NCBI RefSeq assembly: GCF_003730135.1
Contig: NZ_RJVO01000001.1
Span: forward strand, 954,001 to 1,018,000
From: Stagnimonas aquatica
GTDB lineage: Bacteria; Pseudomonadota; Gammaproteobacteria; Nevskiales; Nevskiaceae
Length of the DNA: 64,000 nt
Direction: 5' to 3'
Shown here one piece after another: positions 56,325 through 64,000 of the stretch (positions are counted from its first letter, which is position 1; every line of letters starts with the position of its first letter). Under the pieces are notes generated by a model. It had not been told where the DNA came from. It made no database searches and saw only the letters and a program-made list of their open reading frames with translations. Made by a program: the position numbers and the translations under genes.

Positions 56325-57335
56325 TTAAGCGAACGCCAGCGCGCGGTCGTCGATGAACTCGAAGCGGTAGCTCTTCGGCCCCAGCTTGGCCTGCTGATAG
56401 TCGGCGATGCGTGCCAGCCGCGCCGGCACCTTCATCAGCTTGGCCTGCGCCTCGGCGCCCTCGGCATTGAGGCCGCTCAGGCCGCCGATGTTCCAGTGCT
56501 CAAGCAGCTCCTCGACGATCTTCTGGTACTGGCGCGGCCCGAAGATGTCGTAGCGCTGCACCACGTCGGAAAGCTCCTTGAAGCCGGCGATGTTGTGGCC
56601 GGGCATGGCAAAAGCCAGCGTCACCTTCAGCAGTGAATCGAGGGCGCGATTGGGGTCGAGCTTGAGGATCTCGGCGAAGCAGGCGCGGTAGAACTGGTAG
56701 TGGCGCGACTCGTCGCCGGCCAGGTGTGCCAGCACCCGCTGCAGCATCGGCTCGTGCTCGCCGGCCAGGCGGCCGGTGTTGGCGTGGCTGATCTGGGTCG
56801 CCTTCTCCTGCAACGAGGTATAGGCGAGCAGGCGGTAGGGGTCCTGCTCCCAGTCCGGGTCGAAGCCGGCGGCGATGTACTGGTATTGCAGGCGCTCCAG
56901 CGCGCCCATGTTGAACAGCCGGGCGTCGCGCACGTAGTCGCGCATCGCGCAGCCGTGGCGGTCTTCCTCGGCGGTCCAGACATTGTTCCAGGCGCGCCAC
57001 ACCGACTCATTGCTCATGTGCACGGCGATCAGCCGGTGGAAGTGCGGCAGACCTTCCTCGGTGAGCAGGTTGAGCGCGACGGCGACGCGCACGCCATCGG
57101 GCAGGCCGCGTGCGCGCACGCGCAGCTCGCTGAGCATGCGGTCGTCGGCTTCGCCAAGATCGGCATCGGCCGGCATCAGGTCGTTGGGGAACCAGAGCTT
57201 GCGGCGCTCCAGATGCCGCTCCATCTCCAGGGCGACGGTCGGCTCCATCGCCACCAGCACCTCGATCTGCTGCGGGGTGCCGAAGCGGCTCGCAGCCAGC
57301 GATGGCGGGACCAGAGTTTGGGCTAGGGTGGTCAT
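56325..57335 (-). CDS. Soluble acyl-ACP desaturase-like (ferritin-like di-iron) protein
   Basis: 336 residues. Two pairs of di-iron ligands are seen in TEEGLPHFHR, AEEDRHG (EExxH) and AGDESRHY (DExxH-like), the pattern of soluble acyl-ACP desaturases (FA_desaturase_2). The N-terminus VAMEPTVALEMERHLERRKLWFPNDLMP resembles the family start. It introduces a double bond into acyl chains bound to ACP. Upstream neighbour is folE (88 bp), downstream is the SDR gene (42 bp), all in one direction. Confidence 0.9.
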   Translation of the reverse strand: MTTLAQTLVPPSLAASRFGTPQQIEVLVAMEPTVALEMERHLERRKLWFPNDLMPADADLGEADDRMLSELRVRARGLPDGVRVAVALNLLTEEGLPHFHRLIAVHMSNESVWRAWNNVWTAEEDRHGCAMRDYVRDARLFNMGALERLQYQYIAAGFDPDWEQDPYRLLAYTSLQEKATQISHANTGRLAGEHEPMLQRVLAHLAGDESRHYQFYRACFAEILKLDPNRALDSLLKVTLAFAMPGHNIAGFKELSDVVQRYDIFGPRQYQKIVEELLEHWNIGGLSGLNAEGAEAQAKLMKVPARLARIADYQQAKLGPKSYRFEFIDDRALAFA

Positions 57336-57423
57336 GGCTTCCTCGGGCGTCTGACGCGGCTCGTCCCGTTACGGCTCTGCAGGCCGTTCGGACGCGGAAA
57401 GTATAGGCAAACCCGATGCCGCC

Positions 57424-58026
57424 CTAGCTCTTGATCAGCGTCAGGAATTCCTGGCGGGTGCGTGGATCGTCGCGGAAGCGGCCTTCCATCATCGAGGTGG
57501 TCATCGAGGAATTCTGCTTCTCGACACCGCGCATCATCGCGCACATGTGTCTCGCTTCGATGACAACCGCCACGCCCTTGGCGTCGGTGACTTCCAGGAT
57601 GCAGTCGCCGATCTGCTTGGTGAGCTGTTCCTGGATCTGCAGGCGGCGCGCGAACATGTCGACGATGCGCGGAATCTTCGACAGCCCCAGCACCTTGCCG
57701 TTGGGGATGTAGCCGATGTGGGCGCGGCCGAAGAACGGCAGCAGATGGTGCTCGCACATCGAATACAGCTCGATGTCCTTGACGATCACCATCTCGTTGT
57801 TGGTGGTGGCAAACAGCGCGCCATTGATCAGTTCCTCCAGGCTCTGGCGATAGCCCTGGGTCAGGAACAGCATGGCCTTCGACGCCCGCTGCGGGGTATT
57901 GAGCAGGCCTTCGCGCGTCGGGTCTTCACCGACGGCCTTGAGGATGGATCGGTATTCGGCTTCCACGGCGAGAGTCTGATCGGGCGTGAACGGGTGGTGT
58001 GCGATTATGGCATGCCCGATTTTCAC
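57424..58026 (-). CDS. folE: GTP cyclohydrolase I FolE
   Basis: 200 residues from GTG 58026 ([17 protein letters not shown]). The open frame extends upstream but the extension is unlike FolE, and no in-frame ATG lies near. Zinc and active-site motifs [31 protein letters not shown] and [11 protein letters not shown] are all present. The enzyme makes dihydroneopterin triphosphate for folate or pterin synthesis. Its start is nested against the start of the divergent parB-like gene, so its promoter must lie inside that gene. Confidence 0.94.
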   Translation of the reverse strand: MKIGHAIIAHHPFTPDQTLAVEAEYRSILKAVGEDPTREGLLNTPQRASKAMLFLTQGYRQSLEELINGALFATTNNEMVIVKDIELYSMCEHHLLPFFGRAHIGYIPNGKVLGLSKIPRIVDMFARRLQIQEQLTKQIGDCILEVTDAKGVAVVIEARHMCAMMRGVEKQNSSMTTSMMEGRFRDDPRTRQEFLTLIKS

Positions 58027-58839
58027 CCCATGTCCGCTCCCATTCCGCCCGCCAGGCCCGCGCAGACCGTTCGCGCCGTGCCCATCGACCTGATCCGCCC
58101 CGGCAGCCAGCAGGCGCGCCGGAGCTTCGACGCGGGCGCCCTGGCCGAGCTGGCCGAGAGCATCCGCGAGAGTGGCATCGTCCAGCCGCTGGTACTGCGC
58201 ACCCGGGTCTGGGGCTACGAGATCCTCGCCGGCGAACGCCGCTGGCGCGCCGCCCAGCAGGCCGGACTGCACGAGGTGCCGGCGCTGCTGCGCGACGACC
58301 TCAGCGAAGACGAGGCCTATGTCCTAGGCCTGATCGAGAACCTCCAACGCGAATCACTGACGCCGATGGAAGCCGCCGCCGGCCTGCGCCGGCTCGGTGA
58401 GCTGCACACGCTGACCCACGAGGAAATTGCCCAGCGCATCGGCAAGTCGCGGGTCTATGTCACCAATGTCCTGCGCCTACTCAATCTCGACCCGGCTGTG
58501 CAGACCCTGGTCGACGAAGGCCATCTTTCGTTAGGCCACGCCAAGGTGCTGGCTTCGCTGCCGGCCGATGCGCAGAAGCGCTGGGCGGGCGAAGTGATCG
58601 GTCGCGGTCTCAACGTCCGCGCGCTGGAGCGCCGTGTCGCCCGCAGCCGGCGTGGCCAGCCAACCCGGCCCTCGAAACCCGCCGACTGGCGGCGGCTGGA
58701 GCGCGAGCTTTCCGACCTGCTCGGCTTTGCTGTGGAGCTCAAAGCCGACAAGGCCGGCCAGGGCGAGCTGCGTGTGGCCTTTCACTCGCTGGATGAGCTG
58801 GATGGATTGCTGGCTCGGCTGGGGTATGAGGGCGGTTGA
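58012..58839 (+). CDS. ParB/Spo0J-family partition-like protein
   Basis: 275 residues from the ATG at 58012 ([10 protein letters not shown]); the ATG at 58030 is an alternative. The N-terminal CTPase/ParB domain has [35 protein letters not shown] and the GERR motif ([12 protein letters not shown]). The helix-turn-helix region has [18 protein letters not shown] and LSLGHAKVL, and a C-terminal dimer domain ends [12 protein letters not shown]. No parA is present in the window, and no parS-like site (TGTTTCACGTGAAACA) was seen nearby, so it is either an orphan or a paralogue of the main ParB. Confidence 0.9.
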   Translation: MPDFHPMSAPIPPARPAQTVRAVPIDLIRPGSQQARRSFDAGALAELAESIRESGIVQPLVLRTRVWGYEILAGERRWRAAQQAGLHEVPALLRDDLSEDEAYVLGLIENLQRESLTPMEAAAGLRRLGELHTLTHEEIAQRIGKSRVYVTNVLRLLNLDPAVQTLVDEGHLSLGHAKVLASLPADAQKRWAGEVIGRGLNVRALERRVARSRRGQPTRPSKPADWRRLERELSDLLGFAVELKADKAGQGELRVAFHSLDELDGLLARLGYEGG

Positions 58840-59024
58840 GGTCTCTAATACCGAGTCCAACGACCAAAAATGGAGGTGAGTGCGAAGCCGATGTAAAGCC
58901 ACATCTGGTGTTGGTACGATGAGGCAGCAACTGTGGAAAGTGGTTAGCCGGATGTCTGGCGCCACAGGCGTCAAAAGCCGGCTAGGTCCGGTTCGCAACA
59001 TAAATTAGATTAGGGAAACTGCTC

Positions 59025-59699
59025 ATGCGCTGCAAAATCATATCCTCGGGCCTTGTTGCCGCCGCACTTCTCGTCGGGTGCGCTACGGAAAGCTCACGGA
59101 CGCTGGAGGTAGCTAAAGTTACTTCTGCGGCCACTGCCCCCACATACAAAGGTGTGCGCACCCCCATCTCCGTTGGCAAATTCGACAATCGTTCGAGCTA
59201 TCTGAATGGCATTTTTTCCGATGGCGTAGACCATCTTGGCGGTCAAGCCAAAACCATCCTCATTACCCACCTGCAGGAGAGCGGCCGTTTTAACGTACTG
59301 GACCGCGCCAACCTGTCGGAATTGGGGCAGGAGTCCCAGTTCAAAAAGTCGGCCCAAAATATCAAGGGCGCAGACTACGTAGTCACTGGTGACGTTACTG
59401 AGTTCGGCCGCAAAGAAGTTGGCGACCAAGCGCTATTCGGAATACTTGGCCAGGGCAAGCAGCAGATTGCGTACGCGAAAGTCGCATTGAACGTCGTCAA
59501 TGTCTCCACCTCGGAAGTCGTTATCTCCGCTCAAGGCGCAGGCGAATTCAGTCTGTCAAATCGTGAGATTGTCGGCTTTGGAGGCACCGCCAGCTACGAT
59601 TCGACGCTCAATGGAAAAGTATTGGACCTAGCCATTCGCGAAGCTGTGAACACCCTGATTGCGGATATCGACTCCGGCGCCTGGAATCCTGCGAAATAG
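59025..59699 (+). CDS. CsgG-like lipoprotein
   Basis: 224 residues. The signal ends LLVGC (lipidated Cys19). The core matches CsgG/HfaB/LpoB-type proteins: RTPISVGKFDNRSSYLNG, LITHLQESGRFNVLDRANLSEL, GADYVVTGDVTEFGRKEV and VNVSTSEVVISAQGAGEFSLSN. It starts a three-gene set (CsgG-like, DUF4810, DUF799) known in many proteobacteria; the products are thought to form an outer-membrane complex. The G+C content of this trio is clearly below that of its neighbours, suggesting acquisition by transfer. Confidence 0.88.
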   Translation: MRCKIISSGLVAAALLVGCATESSRTLEVAKVTSAATAPTYKGVRTPISVGKFDNRSSYLNGIFSDGVDHLGGQAKTILITHLQESGRFNVLDRANLSELGQESQFKKSAQNIKGADYVVTGDVTEFGRKEVGDQALFGILGQGKQQIAYAKVALNVVNVSTSEVVISAQGAGEFSLSNREIVGFGGTASYDSTLNGKVLDLAIREAVNTLIADIDSGAWNPAK

Positions 59700-59734
59700 T
59701 CGCGCGTTCCGTATAAAGATTTAGGGACGCCAAT

Positions 59735-60121
59735 ATGAAACTTATGCCTCGCCGGACAATGGCAGCCGTTGTGGCGCTTACGTATGCGCTTACAACTGCT
59801 GGCTGCGTCACCCCCCCTCAACAGCTCTACTACTGGGGCAACTACCAGCCTGAGACCTATTCGTATTTCAAGAATTCCGAGACCCCGCAAGAGCAGATCG
59901 TCAATCTTGAGAAAACAGTGCAGGAAGCACAGGCAGCCAACCGCTCACTCCCACCCGGCTTCAGTGCTCATCTCGGCATGCTTTACCTAGCCAGTGGACA
60001 AGCTGACAAGGCTCAGTCGGCCTTTCAGATGGAGCAGACTCGATTTCCAGAGTCGGCGGCCTACATGGATTTTCTCCTCAGGAAGAAACCACAAATAACC
60101 TCCGGGGGTGATGTGCCATGA
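59735..60121 (+). CDS. DUF4810 lipoprotein
   Basis: 128 residues. Signal with lipobox TAGC (Cys24 region), then LYYWGNYQPETYSYFKNSETPQEQIVNLEKTVQEAQ and PPGFSAHLGMLYLASGQADKAQSAFQMEQTRFPES, a TPR-like pair of helices typical of DUF4810. The gene is 35 bp after the CsgG-like gene, with AGGGACG as ribosome binding site, and overlaps the DUF799 gene by 4 bp. Its function is tied to the two partner lipoproteins; none has a confirmed role I can name. Confidence 0.88.
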   Translation: MKLMPRRTMAAVVALTYALTTAGCVTPPQQLYYWGNYQPETYSYFKNSETPQEQIVNLEKTVQEAQAANRSLPPGFSAHLGMLYLASGQADKAQSAFQMEQTRFPESAAYMDFLLRKKPQITSGGDVP

Positions 60122-60777
60122 ATACACGACACCTCATAGGCGTTTCCGCCCTTTATTTTTTGGTCTTCGGTCTCGCCGGCTGCGCCACGGCGCCATATGA
60201 CTACTCGGCACTCAAGGCCAGCCGTCCCAAGTCGATCTTGGTCTTGCCGCCGGTGAACGACTCCAACGTGGTGGATGCGTCTAATAGCGTCTTCTCTACG
60301 GTCACACTCCCACTCGCTGAATCTGGCTATTACGTGTACCCGGTAACGTTAGTCGCTGAAACCTTCCGCCAGAACGGCCTGAACAACCCTGCGGAAATCG
60401 CGATGGTTTCACCGACCAAACTGCGTGAAATCTTCGGGGCTGACACGGCGCTCCATATCCAGATAAAGCAATACGGAACGACCTATTACGTGATCAGCAG
60501 CGCCAGCGTGGTAACTGCCGATGCGCGTCTAGTCGATCTCCGCACCGGAATCCAGTTGTGGAGCGGCACCGCGACCGCATCAAGTGCTGAGAACCAAAAC
60601 GCGGCGGGTGGCGGCTTGGTCGGGCTCTTAGTGCAGGCGGTAGTGAACCAGATCATCGAGTCAACCACGGATGCGAGCCACAAGATTGCCGGGATTACTA
60701 GTGCAAGATTGCTAACGGCGGGTGCTCCAAAGGGTCTGTTGTATGGCCCTCGTTCGCCTAAGTACGACCCTCAATAG
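60118..60777 (+). CDS. DUF799 (GNA1162-like) lipoprotein
   Basis: 219 residues. Lipobox LAGC (Cys22 region), then PKSILVLPPVNDSNVVDASNSVFSTVTLPLAESGYYVYPVTLVAETFRQNGLNNP and GADTALHIQIKQYGTTYYVISSASVVTADARLVDLRTG. This matches DUF799/GNA1162, a fold related to TolB N-domains and to CsgG-like proteins. It closes the trio of lipoprotein genes. The YgjP-like peptidase gene follows 73 bp later with normal high G+C. Confidence 0.9.
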   Translation: MNTRHLIGVSALYFLVFGLAGCATAPYDYSALKASRPKSILVLPPVNDSNVVDASNSVFSTVTLPLAESGYYVYPVTLVAETFRQNGLNNPAEIAMVSPTKLREIFGADTALHIQIKQYGTTYYVISSASVVTADARLVDLRTGIQLWSGTATASSAENQNAAGGGLVGLLVQAVVNQIIESTTDASHKIAGITSARLLTAGAPKGLLYGPRSPKYDPQ

Positions 60778-60850
60778 GGAAGAGGGTCTTTCGGTTTCTG
60801 ACCGTCATGACTTTATCGAGTTGAACATATCGTCGTTGCCTCAAGACTCG

Positions 60851-61609
60851 ATGAACTTTCCCTTCCCTGTCCAAGAACGCGTCAACCCCAAGGCGCGCTA
60901 CATCCGCGTCGCGGTCAACGCCACCGGCGAGGTGGTGCTGACCATCCCGCGCTACGCCACCAAGGCGGAGGCGCGGGCGTTTCTGGTCAGCCGGCTGGAG
61001 TGGGTGCGCGAGCAACTCGGTAAGCTGGAGAGCCGCACGCCGGAAGCGGCGCGTCGGCCCCTGCGCTGGGACGGCGCCGACGTGCTGCCGCTGCGCGGCA
61101 CCGAGACGCCGGTGCGCTGGTCGCGCGCCAGCTTGTCGCGGCCGCAGGTGCGGCTGTTGCCGGAGGCGATCACCGTGTTCGCTCCACAGGACACCCGGCA
61201 CGAGCTGCTGACGCGGCTGTTGAAACGGACGCTGATCAACGAGGCGCGCCTCGAGGCAGAAGATCTGCTCAACCAGGAGGCGCACCGCCTCGGCCTGCGC
61301 TGGCGCGAGCTGCGCATCGGCGATCCGCGTGCGCAATGGGGCAGTTGCACTCCGGAAGGAGTGATCTCGCTGTCCTGGCGCCTGCTGCTGGCGCCGCCGG
61401 AAGTGTTCCGCTACGTGGTGATCCACGAGCTTTGCCACCTGCCGCATCCCGACCACTCGCCGCGTTTCTGGGGGCTGGTGGCGCAGCAGATGCCGGAATG
61501 GTCGCTGCACCGCGACTGGCTCAAGCGCCACGGCGCCGGTCTGCACCGCTGGCTGGCGCGCCCGCCGGATGCCGATGCGCCGCCACCGCAGGCCGATTTA
61601 TTTGGCTAA
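60851..61609 (+). CDS. YgjP-like (DUF45) zinc metallopeptidase
   Basis: 252 residues from the ATG at 60851 (MNFPFPVQERVNPKARYIRV). HELCH (192-196) gives the first two zinc ligands and the Glu, with His202 (DHSPRFW) as third ligand. QWGSCTPEGVISLSWRLLLAPPEVFRYVVIHELCHL is the family signature. It resembles E. coli YgjP; the target protein is unknown. The open frame upstream is non-conserved and overlaps the lipoprotein trio, so it is not used. Confidence 0.9.
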   Translation: MNFPFPVQERVNPKARYIRVAVNATGEVVLTIPRYATKAEARAFLVSRLEWVREQLGKLESRTPEAARRPLRWDGADVLPLRGTETPVRWSRASLSRPQVRLLPEAITVFAPQDTRHELLTRLLKRTLINEARLEAEDLLNQEAHRLGLRWRELRIGDPRAQWGSCTPEGVISLSWRLLLAPPEVFRYVVIHELCHLPHPDHSPRFWGLVAQQMPEWSLHRDWLKRHGAGLHRWLARPPDADAPPPQADLFG

Positions 61610-61624
61610 GGGGCGAGATATCCC

Positions 61625-61930
61625 TTAGTTGGAAATGTTGACGGGCACTACTGCGGAGCGCTGCTGGAAGTCAATGCGAGCCTGATCGTTGCTTCTGTCA
61701 ATTTGCGCGATCTGCTCCTCGGTCAGACACCAGGTCGTGTCATTCACGCGCGACCCAACGGGCTGAAGGGTTTGGCAACGCGGGAAGAGGCGCGCACCGA
61801 CCTTGAAGTAATTCTTTGACCAGGCAGGCTTATCCTGAATAGCCGCTCCCTCCGGCTTGGTCGACGACGTGGTCGCACAGGCAGAAAGAAGAAGGGAAGC
61901 CGCCAGACCGAACAACAGAGCTGTACGCAT
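61625..61930 (-). CDS. Small lipoprotein with C-x(6)-GSR-x(6)-C motif
   Basis: 101 residues from the ATG at 61930, which has GGAGATGGTC upstream. Signal with lipobox LSAC (Cys18 region), then CATTSSTKPEGAAIQDKPAW, and the motif CQTLQPVGSRVNDTTWCLTEEQ. Small proteobacterial lipoproteins with a C..GSR..C core are common and uncharacterised. It diverges from a second small lipoprotein (62092) with the same core, 161 bp apart. The function is unknown. Confidence 0.7.
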   Translation of the reverse strand: MRTALLFGLAASLLLSACATTSSTKPEGAAIQDKPAWSKNYFKVGARLFPRCQTLQPVGSRVNDTTWCLTEEQIAQIDRSNDQARIDFQQRSAVVPVNISN

Positions 61931-62091
61931 GACCATCTCCATTAGACTCACAGGCACTACGTGGCAGAGTCTAAACCTGGGCTTGAACTCTGCACAATGT
62001 ATTCCACTTTCGCCGAGTGGTCATCGAAAAGTTGGCACGGATGGTGTAGTGCTACTAGGCAAGCGCTCAAGGAAGCTGAGGTCTATCAAGG

Positions 62092-62280
62092 ATGAAATTC
62101 TTCGTTGCAACCACGGTTCTGTCGCTGGTCCCGGGCCTTTATGCCTGCGTATCCGCCCCTGCGGAGGGAGTTTCGAGCAAGCCGGCGAATGCCGCGAGTA
62201 AGCAGGACGGTTGTGTCAGACAAGCGCCGGCTCTGGGGTCGCGCCTCGGTGAACTGGTTTGTCCCGACGCGGCCGACTGA
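62092..62280 (+). CDS. Very small lipoprotein with C-x(6)-GSR-x(5)-C motif
   Basis: 62 residues. Signal MKFFVATTVLSLVPGLYAC with a lipobox-like LYAC, then a short linker and CVRQAPALGSRLGELVC near the end. The same C-GSR-C core as the divergent gene at 61930 suggests a paralogous pair. ATCAAGG precedes the ATG as a ribosome binding site. The stop lies 2 bp before the stop of the convergent mnmG. It is short but supported by signal peptide, motif and ribosome binding site. Confidence 0.6.
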   Translation: MKFFVATTVLSLVPGLYACVSAPAEGVSSKPANAASKQDGCVRQAPALGSRLGELVCPDAAD

Positions 62281-62282
62281 AT

Positions 62283-64000
<1,718 letters not shown>

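Noticed and set aside
58840-59024. A parS centromere site or a small RNA in the gap after the parB-like gene.
   Set aside because: No match to TGTTTCACGTGAAACA was found, and the region shows only a probable promoter and short hairpins.

Overview
The window is a 64-kb piece of high-G+C proteobacterial chromosome. Genes are packed tightly: the largest gap without a gene is about 260 bp, and no tRNA, rRNA, IS element, prophage or CRISPR array was seen. TamAB, an LpxL-type acyltransferase, TtcA, a CydP/CydX/YbgE-type cytochrome bd operon, DUF1302, an OruR-like AraC regulator and a soluble acyl-ACP desaturase together suggest a gammaproteobacterium, perhaps Nevskiales/Solimonadaceae-like. The placement is an inference from gene content only.

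Layout. 1-4.4 kb: a truncated ECF sigma gene divergent from a large PKD lipoprotein, then a degenerate Ppx/GppA-like protein. 4.4-8.5 kb: a VOC / DGPF (YCII) / VOC / GST / VOC operon ending in an ECF42-type sigma factor. 8.5-17.0 kb: a sulfide module. A leftward operon (persulfide dioxygenase-like MBL protein, SQR fused to a phosphatase-like domain, TauE/SafE exporter) diverges from a FisR-like sigma-54 activator, and a full cytochrome bd operon (cydP-cydA-cydB-cydX-ybgE) follows that activator. 17-20.5 kb: quinone reductase, a second DGPF protein, hemerythrin, AraC regulator. 20.6-25.2 kb: DUF1302 outer-membrane protein, DAPG-hydrolase-like enzyme and berberine-bridge-type oxidase. 25.2-36.7 kb: signalling genes (PAS-GGDEF, PNPOx-GAF, HD-GYP, SBP3-PAS kinase), a desaturase, TerC and a glycosyltransferase. 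36.7-49.9 kb: tamB-tamA, ttcA, POT transporter, a fused TacA-TacT-like protein, a thrombospondin-3 lipoprotein, OmpA, Dtd and LpxL-like genes. 50-54.1 kb: a GldA/F/G-like ABC operon with a DUF4340 protein. 54.2-64 kb: REC-PAS-GGDEF, SDR, acyl-ACP desaturase, FolE, ParB, a lower-G+C CsgG/DUF4810/DUF799 lipoprotein trio, a YgjP peptidase, two small lipoproteins, and mnmG running off the end.

Main regulatory observations. (i) Sigma-54-like promoters with upstream clusters of TGGCAG repeats precede both the sulfide-oxidation operon and the cytochrome bd operon, on either side of a FisR homologue that keeps the three sensor cysteines. This suggests one regulon joining sulfide detoxification to a sulfide-tolerant oxidase. 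(ii) The same TGTCGA-N17-CGACGTG promoter precedes both DGPF loci, as expected for the ECF42 sigma factor encoded here. (iii) Two separate 11-bp-period direct-repeat arrays (in front of the hemerythrin and glycosyltransferase genes) look like binding sites of OmpR/PhoB-type regulators. (iv) A DUF1778 antitoxin domain is fused to a GNAT toxin domain whose catalytic Tyr position holds Phe.
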